A stretch of DNA of 64,000 nucleotides from Melampsora larici-populina 98AG31 (lineage: Eukaryota > Basidiomycota > Pucciniomycetes > Pucciniales > Melampsoraceae): contig NW_006768803.1 in assembly GCF_000204055.1 (NCBI RefSeq), positions 113,460-177,459 of the forward strand. Reading direction: 5' to 3'. The notes beneath the pieces are model-generated. The model did not search any database. It saw only the letters and a list, made by a program, of their open reading frames with translations, and was not told the DNA's origin. Position 1 is the first letter of the stretch. The number at the start of each line of letters is the position of its first letter. A program made the translations under genes and the position numbers. This document shows positions 22,068 to 33,600 of the stretch, piece after piece.

Positions 22068-22815
22068 TTGTCAAATTTGTTCTTGGGTATAGTAATCGAT
22101 GGTGCAGAGTAATTTTCTAAGGTGACCTTCCGATTCGAAAAAGAGAACTTCAAGCTAGAGAGCTTGATCTGTGAGAAATGAGAAGAGAGAATTTCCTGAT
22201 ATGAGCGTTGGATTGCGAATATGGGGAATTGACGCGTGGGAAAAATTTTCAAGGTTGAGAATTTTTCCGTTGACCTGAAATGGTCAACCGAGCGTCTGGG
22301 ATGTATCTTCACTATAAAGATACTCCCTGTAATTCACCCATAGTCCGATCCCGCTCGTATCGTGGAAATAGGTGGTACCGTCGTGCCTTTGGGTACCGCC
22401 CGCCATTCTCAACTGCAGCAATTTTCTGTTCTAATGAATGTAGTGGAATTACTTCAAGATTGATTGAGAGAACTGTTGGCATCTACCAATTGCTGAAGCA
22501 AAGGTTTATCCCAAGTGAAGGATTAGGAAAGGCTGTGGTAGCTTACTTAACTAAGAGTCCCACTCAGACAAGCAAGTAGTCAGGAGACACCACCAACATA
22601 TTTACCCTGGATTTTTCAATCCAAGGTATCATCGGATTCCAAACCTCAGACAGAAGTTGTGCAAGGTTTTGATCCAAAGCAATTCTCAGCGCAGAAGATT
22701 ACCTCAGACAAAAACCTTGGAAAAGGTCTGCTTGAAGATTTACCTCGGATGATGCCTCAGATTCCGCAACCCAAGGCATCTATGTTGGCAGTGAGAGGGA
22801 CTTATGGCTCACACA

Positions 22816-23282
22816 TGAAATTTGGTGTGTGAGCCATTTTTTTGGCTGGGGACTTTTTCAGCCCTTGATTGCTCTGTCCCCTGCAAATAAATATCCTCTG
22901 GAACCAAGAAAGGCCTTATGTGCCTGCTCAACCTACACATATTGGGTCTTTTGAATTTATTTCTGGGGTTTCAGAAAGTGCTAGAAACAAGACTTGAAAA
23001 AATTGGGTTGTGTGTGACAATCCAGCTTGCCTGGGCCTGGTGTGAGGTTTGGCACATTGGACAGCTTTCTCAGGAATTGTGGTGTTTTTTCCAAACTCTA
23101 ACCGCTCATTACTCTGCAATAAATGAGTCAGATAAGGAGTGAGATACATTCAGGTGTGTAGAATCAGTGGGCACACAAGACCTTTCTTGGGTCCAGGACA
23201 TATTTATTTGTAGGTGACAGAGCTATTGAGGGTTGAAGAAGTCCCCAGCCAAACAAAATTGGCTCACACACACCAAATTTCA
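22816..23282. repeat. foldback repeat, arms of about 110 bp
   Basis: The segment 22816-22924 (TGAAATTTGGTGTGTGAGCC, then TTGGCTGGGGACTT and CAAATAAATAT) is present as an inverted, roughly 80 percent similar copy at 23169-23282. The arms are separated by about 245 bp of T-rich sequence. It lies between the head-to-head DIRS copies 2 and 3. It could be a foldback MITE or the inverted leader ends of the two DIRS elements, but the distances to the two Gag starts (about 750 and 260 bp) differ. The left arm also begins with a small hairpin, GGCTCACAC/GTGTGTGAGCC. Confidence 0.75.
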
Positions 23283-23540
23283 TTGCCACTGGTGGCCAAA
23301 GGCACAACGTCATCTGTGAGGTCCATTGGGACAGACGACGCGGTGTATGAGCCAAAACACAGGGCCGGGAAATACCCGGGCCCACCAAAGAGAGAGATAA
23401 TACAAATCGTGAAAATTTTCATTTTCACAATTCTGTATACCTCTCAACGCTCATACACCTCAGCTAGAATTTACGATTCTTGAAGTTCTAAGACTTCCAA
23501 AAAAAGAAATAACAAAGTTTTCATTTTCAAACAAAGAAGA

Positions 23541-24066
23541 CATGGATGGCCAAGATCAAGGATCAACACAAGCATTCAACAAAGACGTGAATAATATTTT
23601 AGTTCAACATGAAAAAGAGAAAGGAAAACTTGAAGAAGGAAGTCAATGTGGCAGAGGAACAAGCAGAGCAACTAGAGGAAGAGGTAGAGGAAGTAGAAGA
23701 GGAAGAGGAGGAACGGCAACAACTAGGAAAACAAGAAGTATAACAAAAGGAAAAATCAGAGAACCGAGAGAAGAACTAGAAAAGGAAGGAAACGAAGAAG
23801 GAAGTGAATTGTCAGATATTGCGAGCGTGGGAAGGATGGAGGAGAAGGAAGAAGAAGGAGATGTGGAAGATAAGGATATGGAAGAGAATGAGGGAGATGA
23901 AGATATCATTTCATTAGGTAAGTTCCAAAGAGTAATATCAGACACCCACTTTTTCATATATCCTCCACGCGCCCTTTCATTTCTTCATGTCCTCAAGAAA
24001 AATCATCAATCGAGAGAAAAGACTGCAACCACACGGGTGGAACGGATCTCAGAAAAATATGGCTAG
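23541..24066 (+). CDS. DIRS-like Gag N-terminal segment, copy 3
   Basis: The frame starts MDGQDQGSTQAFNKD, becomes Arg/Gly-rich (RATRGRGRGSRRGRGG) and then highly acidic (EEKEEEGDVEDKDMEENEGD). Around 23920 it has a splice-donor-like GGTAAG, after which coding character drops, so the true exon probably ends there and joins the Gag core further downstream. The composition mirrors the N-terminal frames of copies 1 and 2. Confidence 0.5.
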
Positions 24067-24674
24067 ATGCAAGAAAGAAAGAAAGACCTACAATAGATGT
24101 GGAAAGTTAAAAGGGCTTGAATAGAGAAACATATCTCTGGCTTGATAGGAGAAATATATCTTTGGCTTGAATAGAGCAAACGTCTCTGGCTTGAATAGGG
24201 AAATATTCCCCTGGCCTGAATATCTTGATATAAAATCAATAGATAAGATGTGGATAGAGCAAATGTGTAAAAAGATGTGTTGTGATGATAAGCCGTGTGA
24301 AGAAATAAGCCGTGTTGAAAGTGATAAAGCTACAGGATAGCTAACGAAGACGTGTTTTTGTTGTGTGATTTGGTGGTGGCAGAAGATGAAGCAGATTTTG
24401 TTGCTGAGAACGCACATATTGATAGAGAACATGAAAGGTACCTTGCGGAGTTAACGAGACTTTATCGAAAGGGGAACACCGGCAGATACGACATTCTCGA
24501 TAAAGCTTACACCAAATGATGCGAAAGAATAGGAACTGATCCGAGAGGTATCAAGATGTTAGATGCGTCAAGTGAAGAAGATGAAGATGTAGAGCCAGGT
24601 GCTGGGAAAAGGAAGGCGAAAGAGTGCGGTACCAAGGAATTGTCGAAAGTGGCTAAGAAGATGAATCACGGAAA

Positions 24675-25637
24675 GTGTTAACGCACCGATTGATAGACCT
24701 AGCTCCTTACTGGGATAATAGGATGAAAGCTTGCTTTGGTTACGTACCATTCACAATCTTCGTACCGGCATGGCTTCTGGCGGACAAGAATCTTATGTCG
24801 AATTGGCGAAAACAAAGTTCTTCTTGCTCAGACGTGGTGGCGTATGTAGGACTAAGAGTGCCGAGTGAATGGAGACAGAGTTTCTTGATGTGGTCAACGT
24901 TGTTCCACTTGAATGTTCAATATTGGCGGATGAAATATCAACAGGAAGAGATTGCTAGCAGGCTGGAAGAGCATTATAAAATAGTGTTAGATATAAAGGC
25001 AAAAAATCATGACGCATTTGCTCCTGCACTGAGGTATGACATCACTCACAGAACAAACGTGTTCAGTCATACGCTTGAGGATGGTTCTTTGTCGGATGTC
25101 GGAACTCGGAACGAAGACCTTGTAGAGCAAGCGATAACGGATTCGAAAGCGAACAAAGATCACCAATATTTTGATAACCCGTATATCATAGGTGGTGCAA
25201 TGGAAAATGTGAATCCAGCAACGGGCAGGTTTCAAGTCGGTTGGGATATGATATCAAACGGAGACGAACAAATCACAGCAGTGACAGGTGGCCGGATGTT
25301 GTCCCATTTAGCACCAAGCGGGAGAAATCAATTGCACGCTCCGGCCGGCCAATTCTTCGGTGAAGTGAATAGTCATTATAGCAATCACCAGCAAGAGTCT
25401 GTAGAAGGAGCAGGAGGTGTGAATTTTCATCAGGGTAGTAGAGGAAGAGGAAAACGCGGCAGAGGTTTTAACAGAGGAAATGGAAGTAGAGGAGGAGGTA
25501 CACGAGGTGGGGCACCCTCAGGCCCTACGACTGTAGTGAATGGGGTAATGGTACCAAAGTTCGGCCCAGGAGCCTTTGAAGCAGTTAAAGCGGCGAAGCA
25601 AGCCGGAGTAAGTGGGAATAGCGCAGGAACACAGTAA
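24675..25637 (+). CDS. DIRS-like Gag core, copy 3
   Basis: A 320-codon frame, collinear with the Gag core of copy 2 from APYWDNRMKACFGYVPFTIF to FDNPYIIGGAMENVNPATG, and ending in a Gly/Arg-rich tail (RGRGKRGRGFNRGNGSRGGG). The first codons may be partly intronic, since upstream sequence (about 24370-24670) also has coding-like character in short frames. It would form the particle and bind the RNA. The RT frame starts about 200 bp downstream. Confidence 0.7.
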   Translation: MLTHRLIDLAPYWDNRMKACFGYVPFTIFVPAWLLADKNLMSNWRKQSSSCSDVVAYVGLRVPSEWRQSFLMWSTLFHLNVQYWRMKYQQEEIASRLEEHYKIVLDIKAKNHDAFAPALRYDITHRTNVFSHTLEDGSLSDVGTRNEDLVEQAITDSKANKDHQYFDNPYIIGGAMENVNPATGRFQVGWDMISNGDEQITAVTGGRMLSHLAPSGRNQLHAPAGQFFGEVNSHYSNHQQESVEGAGGVNFHQGSRGRGKRGRGFNRGNGSRGGGTRGGAPSGPTTVVNGVMVPKFGPGAFEAVKAAKQAGVSGNSAGTQ

Positions 25638-25842
25638 GTAGAGACATGATTATATTACTCTTCGTTTTCTGTTTTTCATGAAAGAAGATATGGGGAGTTG
25701 CAAATGTCAGCTATGAAATGAAAAAATATGCCCTTTTTTATAAGATTCCTTGTTAGATGAGATGAGCGCGCCTTGTGAGAAGCAAGAAACATTGCTGAGA
25801 CACACCTGAATTTGACATTGAACGCATTCCAGATCGTCACAA

Positions 25843-27621
25843 GTGAGAACGTTGACAAACCCGTCGAGCGCAACGACAAAGGATCAAATTGAGAGGACAG
25901 AAGAGATCCTTGGAGAGAGGAGACAGCCAGATTTGTTGTTGAGAGAAGAGACGCAAGAAAGAAATGGTGATAAGACAGGGAAACGAGATACAGACGTCAA
26001 ATGTCGGAAATTGACGAAATGGCCAGTGAGAGCAAGGTGTGAGATGGACATTAAGAGGTGGAGAGAATTGGCTAGAGAGTGTGGAGTCGAAAGAGAAGTA
26101 GGAGGAGTGATAGAAGGCTTGGTAGAAGGGTTCACACAATGAATTCCGGAGCACTATTTGGGAAAGAAGAGGTGGTGGACACCAGACAACCATAGCTCAG
26201 CCCTAGCAGTAAAGGAGAAAATAATGAGGAACTTACAGAAAGAGAAAAAGGCGGGAAGAGTATTTGGACCTTTTTCACACGAAGAGGTATATAAGAGGTG
26301 GGGTTTCTTCAGGACAAACCCAATGGGGAGTGTAGTTAACAACGACGGTTCCCTACGGATGATAAATGATTTATCTTATCCGGTAGGAGATGAGGAAATA
26401 CCTTCAGTCAATTCGATGGTAGACAAACATGAATTCAACACGTCATGGGACGACTTCTATGCAGTAATTAGATACTTCAGAGAACACTTTCACGAAGTCC
26501 TATTGATGGCGATATACGACTGGGAGAAAGCTTACAGACAAGCCTGCACAAAGGAAGAAGAGTGGTGTTACCTAATGATAAAGGATTTCTACAACAGAAT
26601 CTGGATGGACATAGCTGTGCCATTTGGTGGTGTAGCGGGATGTGGAACGTTCGGAAAGGTGGCGGACGCGTGGAGGTTGATAGTTCAGAGGAAATTGAAA
26701 ATAGACCAAATATTCAGATGGGTCGACAATAATATGATTGTAAAAGTCAAGGGTGATAAGCTGATGATCGAGGACGTAGTGAAATTGAGTACGGAGATGG
26801 GCGTGAAGACAAATCAGGAGAAAGTCAGAGAATTTAGTGATGAGCAAAAGTATTTGGGATTTATCTTCAATGGACAGGATAAGATGGTGCAGCTGCCGGA
26901 GGAAAAATTAGCGGAAAGATTGGAAGCGGTAGAGAAGATGTTAGGGGAAGGACCTTGGGGATTGAAAGAAGCAGACTCAATTATCGGGAAGATCGCGCAT
27001 CTAATGTACATAGTGCCCCATATGAAGCCGTACATGAGAGGTTTGTACGCGTGGCTCAACCCGTGGCAAAAAACAAACGCCAAACGGTTCTTGTCGAGAG
27101 CAGCGAGGTGCGATTTACAAAGTTGGAAGGAGGTGTTGAAAACATTTGAACCAAGGCGCATCATCCCTGCGGTGGAACCAGAGAGAATCGGATGGGTAGG
27201 TGATGCAAGCGGATTTGGTTTAGGAGTGGTGACAGATCTCGGTTGGGTGAGATTCAAATTGAAAGAAGGTTGGCCAACGACCGGATTGAAAGATGATGAG
27301 ACACGTCGTGACATTGCATGGGCCGAAATGGCAGCGATAAGATTAGGTTTTCTGTTGTTAGAAGTCTCGACCAATATGAGAGGACGAAATTTCTGGGTCA
27401 AGACTGATAACACGACCACAGAGTCTACAATCAATAAACGAAGGTCAAAAAGTGAGCAAATGAATTTACGCCTACAGTGTGATATAACGGAAGAACGAGT
27501 CAAGTCAGGAGATAGCGAGGCAGACGGTTTATCGAGAGGCTTGGAAGAGGAAGATCAAGTCGGAGAGAGGGTGAAGATCGAATTACCAGACGATCTAAAA
27601 TTGTTATTAGTGGAAGCATGA
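25843..27621 (+). pseudogene. DIRS-like reverse transcriptase-RNase H with one stop and altered active site
   Basis: One frame runs from 25843 to 27621 but is broken by TGA at 26140-26142. It contains RT blocks found in the truncated copy 1 (FFRTNPMGSVVNNDGSLRMI, IYDWEKAYRQ, VPFGGVAGCGTFG) and an RNase H region (IGWVGDASGFGLGVV, WAEMAAIRLGF, VKTDNTTTEST). The catalytic YxDD-type box reads FRWVDNNMIV near 26718-26747: the second aspartate is asparagine, which is one G-to-A change from Asp. Such a change would abolish polymerase activity. The end overlaps the recombinase start by 4 nt (27618-27621), a coupling typical of compact retroelements. Confidence 0.85.
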
Positions 27622-28715
27622 TTTCAGCAAAGACGGAACAGAAAATTAAGTTATTCTTACAAAACGCAAGAGGAGAAATTAAGTGGAGAGAAAATTGTAT
27701 TCAAACTCACATGTTATCAGGAGGATGGGCGGAATCGACACTTATCAATTATAATAGTGGTGTATCAAAATTATTAAAATTCACGCAAGAAAAAGAATAC
27801 GACAGGAAACGATTGTTACCGATGTCATTAAATGTATTATATAAGTTTGTAGCTTGGGCAGGAAAGAAGCTAGAAGGAGACGGGAAGACAGAAAAGAACG
27901 ATCAAAACATGACGATCGAGGTGGAGACATTGAAAAAGTATCTTACGGGAATAAAGTGTTGGCATTTATTTCACGATGAGGAGTATCCTAAGTATGATCC
28001 CTTGAAGCTTTCGATCTTGTTAAAATCGTCAAAGATGGCAGAGGCGGTGATCAGAGCGTCGGAAAAGGAAAGGAAAGAGCCGGTAATGTTGAAGCACCTC
28101 GTCCAGCTGCTAAAGAAACTATCAAATGGAAGTAAGAGAGATCAAGTTGCGCTGACGATAACGCTGGTAGCTTTCTGGGGAATGGCACGTTTAGGAGAGT
28201 TAGTGTCAGACAATAAGAAAAAGAAGTTGATTCAGTTCAGAGACTTACAAGTAACAGGACAAGGAAAGAAAGTCACAATCGCCTTACATAACGCAAAAAC
28301 GGCACAACCAGGCCAGATACAGTATATCAAATTAAAAGAACAACAATCATATCTTGATGCTACGTCAGCGTTGTGGAGAATGGTAAGAGATAATCAGACA
28401 GTTCCGAAGGACCCCCTATTTTCCTATTTAGAAAATGGACAAAGGAGTATCATATCGAAGGCAAAGTTGATAGGGATATATAAGAGAATTTGGAAATCAA
28501 ACGAAGAGGGTTCAAAGCTATCAGGTCACTCCTTTCGAGTTGGAGGGGCGACTTTCAGATGGAACAAAAAAAGGCCTTTAGAAGAAATTGTAACAATAGG
28601 AAGGTGGCAGTCGAAAGCGTATCAGCTTTATCTGAGGAAGTACAGCAAGGAGGAGAAAAGAGAAGCAAAAGAACTGTGGGAGTTATTGGCATTTGATGAA
28701 GAACAGAAGAAGTGA
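27618..28715 (+). CDS. DIRS-like tyrosine recombinase, 365 aa
   Basis: This enzyme would insert circular cDNA by Arg/His/Tyr chemistry like phage integrases. The core is intact: the first Arg lies in WGMARLGELVS, the H-x-x-R motif in SGHSFRVGGATF, and the nucleophilic Tyr in GRWQSKAYQLYLRKY (the final tyrosine is the usual position). The N-terminal half has the SAM-like arrangement, with SGGWAESTLINYNSGVSKLL. There are no internal stops and the length fits the family. It is translationally adjacent to the RT frame. This recombinase could act in trans on other copies even though the RT is broken. Confidence 0.9.
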   Translation: MISAKTEQKIKLFLQNARGEIKWRENCIQTHMLSGGWAESTLINYNSGVSKLLKFTQEKEYDRKRLLPMSLNVLYKFVAWAGKKLEGDGKTEKNDQNMTIEVETLKKYLTGIKCWHLFHDEEYPKYDPLKLSILLKSSKMAEAVIRASEKERKEPVMLKHLVQLLKKLSNGSKRDQVALTITLVAFWGMARLGELVSDNKKKKLIQFRDLQVTGQGKKVTIALHNAKTAQPGQIQYIKLKEQQSYLDATSALWRMVRDNQTVPKDPLFSYLENGQRSIISKAKLIGIYKRIWKSNEEGSKLSGHSFRVGGATFRWNKKRPLEEIVTIGRWQSKAYQLYLRKYSKEEKREAKELWELLAFDEEQKK

Positions 28716-29453
28716 AACAAAAGTGAGTAGTTGGATCAGGATAATGGAATGAGACAGAGCTAAAAAATCCCTCTCCAGGTCGAGTTTAAGAGAGCAAAAG
28801 GGAGGAATCAATGGGAGAGAGGGCAAAGGGGTAAAACTAGAGATTCTTGGAAAGGGTGCTGGGGATTTATACAAGTGTTGGGGGCGTACAGTAAATATTA
28901 AGTTTAGCAGAGAATTCAATTGCAGATCCATGCAACAACATACAGTATGATCACCACGCAAACCGGAAACTTTATCTGGACTGATGTCGTAGATGGGTTT
29001 TTGACGGGCTCAGGACGCCAACCGTCCAGAGATCGGGAGGTAGAAAACCCCCTCTCGGACAGGCAGTCCCCGGGCTTACGCCCCCCCCACACCAGGTCAG
29101 AGCCTGATTAAGGCAAAGACCTAAATAAAGACTGTTCGTCTTAGGAAGGAAGGTTGACAAAAAAGATTACCCAACAAAACAAAAAGAGAAATACAGAAGA
29201 ATAAGAACCATGAGTGCTAATAAAGCAAACAAACAAATTGATGAGAACAACACTTAAGCGAGAGTGAGAGCATCAATCACATATGAGTAAACTAAAAGCT
29301 GAACAAGGAGAAGTCAGAAGATGGACGTATAAGCCACAAGTCCCTCTCTTGATTGCTTTCTTGTCCAAGAGAGACTTAGTTAAGTTAGTGGTGGCAGGTA
29401 TATTCAGAAGAAAAATGTAGCTAGTGTGTAGTCACTGTTCACTTTATCTTACA
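28716..29453. other. DIRS 3' region and spacer
   Basis: After the recombinase stop the sequence is purine-rich to about 28850, then mixed with a C-rich patch near 29080. It probably includes the right end of the DIRS element. No gene, no clear inverted or split direct repeat could be matched with the 5' side by eye. Confidence 0.4.
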
Positions 29454-29458
29454 AGTAT

Positions 29459-30568
29459 TGTCAGGGTGGCACTTACTCTAGTAGTTAAATAGTTAATATT
29501 TAACTGAGGAACCTGACAAAGAATCCTATTGGATACGTAGGATGAATAATATCTATTATAAAGGTAGGAATTTCCTTTATATCAGTAACTTGTTTCGAAA
29601 GGGTACTAACCACGGTATACGTAAATATAAACGTGACAGAAAGTTCCACGGCCCACTGTTGGTTAACAGACGGAACTGGTCAGGTTCCGAGCCGAGGATA
29701 TTTTCTCGAAGACGGGATCAACGAGTAGCCTGGGTTTTGAAGCCTCAGGGATCTTATCAACTTTACGTTGTAAGAACAATGGCACTTGACCAAGATGGAG
29801 TTTTACTGTCTCGAAACAGGGACAGTAAAAGAAAAGAGGAAAAAGGAATAGGTAGTGAACCTGGTCTTTTACTTACAGTTTAGGTAAGATCAAATGACTC
29901 TTTATACTTTGCGTTCGTAGTAACTGGGCTTTTGTAGTGAGTGGAGATATACTTTTAGGAAGTATAACTGGACTGCGAAAAAGCTTATAGTTGCTTCTGG
30001 TTGTCGTAGATGAGTGTCCCCTTTTCGAACTCGGGAGACCATCTCTCTTTATATGCTTTTTCAAGGTGGCTGGCTGACTTGTGGTTCTCAGTCATTGTTA
30101 TTGATAGTTCCCAAAGGGGAGACTCTTCTGGCTAACTCGTGGTTTGGCCGGATTGGGAACTCAGTGAATCCTTGCTTGGTCAACTCGTGGTTGAGCTCAA
30201 ACCTGAAATGCTAGATTCATTTCGTTTTGTCCTTCGGGTTGCGTTACTGTGTTCTGATCCTCAAGCCGGCCTCGTATGGTGTCTTCTTAGTGGGTTCTTT
30301 TTAGTTTTACCTCTAGGAATGTTAGTCTTGGTTTCTCAGGATTGTTCCTCTTGGAACTAGACACGAGGTGTCTTGTGGGGATTTTTGTTGTTACCTTTGA
30401 CTTAGGTACTCATAGTTTTGTTTTCAAGTATTTGTTGTCTTTGAAACTAGACACACGATGTAGTATGATGAAAGGAGAAATATATATATTTTAATTTTAT
30501 TTATTTATTAGTTTTTATTTAAGTTGTAGTCTCTTTGGCTTCAGCTAGCCTGAGCTCGGAGGCTGACA
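29459..30568 (-). repeat. 3' LTR of the 29-39 kb gypsy element
   Basis: 1110 bp, TGTCAG...CTGACA. Comparison by eye with 38472-39581 gives about 17 differences, all but one transitions, about 12 of them at CpG positions. Confidence 0.95.
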
Positions 30569-30613
30569 TTCCCCAACCACAAGGAGACGTACCCTGAACC
30601 GTGGCTCTATGGT

Positions 30614-33600
30614 TCAGAGGGATCTCTTCTCTGCTCTGAATTTTCTTAACAATGCTGTCGAATTTGGGATATCCTTAACTTCTAACCATTTATCTTCGTC
30701 TGCGTTACCGCCCTTGATTCTTGCGAGGTAGAGACGTGTCTCTTTGCCTTGGATGCGCACCATCTTTTCATTGATAATCTTTTTAATAGCCCCGATTGGC
30801 TCGTCGTGCACTGGTAGGTCTTCTTCTGGCGGGATCTGCCTATTAGGGAATTCTGCTGCGTCTGATTTCTCGTATTTTTTGAGCAGGGAGACTGGGAAGA
30901 CCGGGTGTTTCCTGGCAATGCTTCCTGTTAGTATAACTTCCACCGCATTCTTGCCGTGGAGAGCTTTAACGATGTATGGACCTACAAATGCATCGATCAT
31001 TTTCCTGGGACCTTTCAAGTTGGTGAAATTGATTGTCGATATGAGAACTAGGTCTCCTACTTGAAATTCTGGCTCTCTGTGTGATTTGTCCCACCGTTGT
31101 TTGTTTTATTCTGCAGCGGCTCTTATGCATTCCATTGCGCGTTTTCTTGCCTTGCTAAGCATATTGTTAAAGCTCACCGCCGTTGGGTGGAAGGTTGAAT
31201 CTCCCCTCTGGATCGAAGTTCTCGGAGTTCTGACGTTATAGCCCCTTTCCACTTCGAAAGGTGTTTTACCTGTGGTGCTATGAACACTTGAATTGTAAGC
31301 AATCTCTAAAGCGGGTAATAAGCTTTTCCAATCGTGGGTATACCCGTCCTTGTCTTTGAATTCCAGGCCATACGCGCAATATCTTCTGATGAGTTCAGAT
31401 ATATTACCAATTGCTCGTTCTGCTAACCCATCCGTTTGTGGGTGATATGTGGTAGACATGGCCAGGGAGGTTCCGCACAGTTTATGCAGGCTTCGCCAGA
31501 ATTCTGACGTAAACTTGGGGTCTCTGTCGCTGATAATTACCCTCGGAAGTCCTGAGTCGGTTATGATCCTTTCCCAAAATAGTAATGCTATGTCCATAGC
31601 TGTTGCGTCCTTGTGGCACGGCAGGAATCTACATCTCTTCAAGAACCTGTCGACGACTACTAACACGCAATCTACATTATCGTGGCCTCCCGGAGGTAAC
31701 CCGGTCACAAAGTCCATGTTTATTGTATCCCAGGGGATTTCGGGTTCTTCAATTTTTTGCATCAAACCAAATCGTTTTCCTGTTGCTTTATTCGCTTTTT
31801 GGCACCTGTCACATGTACTGGTGTAATCTTCTGTCGTTGTGCGCCATTGTGGCCACCATGCCGTCTGCTTAACTCGGTCCAGTGTCCTGTCCAATGATAG
31901 GTGACCTGACATTGGGTCGTCGTGACATATTTTAAGAATACTCGTTTTCATTTCGGCTGTTGTGATAACCATCACACATGCGTGTTTTTCTCAGTGGTAG
32001 AGGATCCCACTGAGGAGCGTGAATCTTCCTTCGTCAAAGGATTTTTTCCACAGTCCCTCTAAGGTGGATGAGAGGTTCAGCGCTTTGCAGTCTTGTTTGA
32101 GTAACTCTAGTAATTTAACTGTGTTAGGTTCTGATAAGTAATCCTCTTTTATCTGCTTGAAAAATTCCTCGGACATATCCGATATGCTAATACCCATGAT
32201 TGGAAGGTCCCGGTTACTATCTTCTGGATCCCATGCTGGGTTATCGCTATTATTAGCTAATGCCATACGACTCAATGCATCTGCGTTTTCGTGTTTTCTA
32301 CCCTCGCGATGCGTGATTGTCATGCAGGATCAATACTCCTGGATGGCTATTTGCCATCTTAGCATGTGCCTATTTGGTGTTTTCATGTTAAGGAGTGATT
32401 TGAGTGCTGTGCAGTCTGTTATTACTTTGAAAAAAGATCTGTCCAGGTAATAATGGAATTTTTCTAAAGCCCATACTAGGCATAGGTTTTCTAGTTGCGT
32501 AGCACCGTAGTTTAGTTCTGATTGTTTCAGTTGTCGTGATATGCAGCTGATCAGTCCTTCTGTTGGTTTGTCTTCCACTATTTGTACTTGTTGTAAGGTA
32601 GCTCCTAGGCCATCGAAACTCGCGTCCACGTACACTTTGAAAGGCAGATTGAAATCTGGGTGTATTAAGAAAGGAGCCTCCGTCAATTTCTTTTTAAGGT
32701 TATTCCATGAATCTACCCTTTCTTTTGTCATTTCGAAGGTGAATCCTTTTTGCAGTAATTTGTACAATGGGCCACTTACTTTTGCAAATCCTTCTAAGTG
32801 GGATCTATAGTAGTTAGCGAATCCAAGGAATGATTGCACCTCTTTCACCGATTGTGGGATAGGTTTTTGTAGCACCTCTGCTACTTTATTTTGGTCTATA
32901 GCTATCCATAGTCCCGAAACGACATGTCCCAGCGCTTTTAGTTCCTGAAAGGCAAAGTTTGACTTTTGTAGTGAAATAGTCATACCTAGTTTGATGATTT
33001 TCTCGAAAACAGTAGTAAGTCTTTGAAGATGCTCCTCCCATGTCTTCGAGAATACGATAATGTCGTCAATGTATATAATCATCCATCCTTCGCTAAGTTC
33101 TTCAGCAAACACAGAGTCCATCATTCGCTGGAAATGTGCGGGCGCGCCTTTGATTCCAAACGGCATTTCCAGGTACTCGTGTATCCCTTTGTGTGTGATA
33201 ATGCGCAGGAATTTTCTGCTAAACTCTTCCACTTCATTTTGGTGGAATCCCTTCATCATATCCATCGTGGTGATGTATAGTGCCGCACCTAGATTTGTTA
33301 GGCAATGGGTAATTCTCGGCATGGGGTACCTGTCCGGAGTGGTGAACGTATTTAGTGCCCTAAAATCTCCGCACATGCAAGATTTGCCGTTATGCCATGC
33401 TATGATGACCGGTGGTGTGACATCGACTTCCTCATCTGCTCCCACTTTGCGTAGGATACCGTATCTAGTCAGCTCATCAATGTGCTTTTCTATTTCATCC
33501 CTGCTACGCGGGCTCGCCGGGTACGCTTGCTTTTTGAGGATTGGTGGGTACGGTTTTTGTATAGTCAATTTGATTTTCAGCTGATGACCTATGGCTGTGC

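Larger units (their letters stand above)
23541..28715 (+). mobile_element. DIRS-like tyrosine-recombinase retrotransposon, copy 3
   Basis: This is the most complete of three related copies. In order it carries a Gag N-terminal frame, the Gag core, a reverse transcriptase-RNase H and a tyrosine recombinase, which is the DIRS gene order. DIRS elements integrate by recombinase instead of an integrase, so no target duplication is expected. I could not identify the split or inverted termini, so the limits given are those of the coding region. Confidence 0.8.

Noticed and set aside
22280..22580. 99-codon plus-strand frame (22280-22579)
   Set aside because: It lies in the 5' region of the minus-strand DIRS copy 2 and shows no domain.
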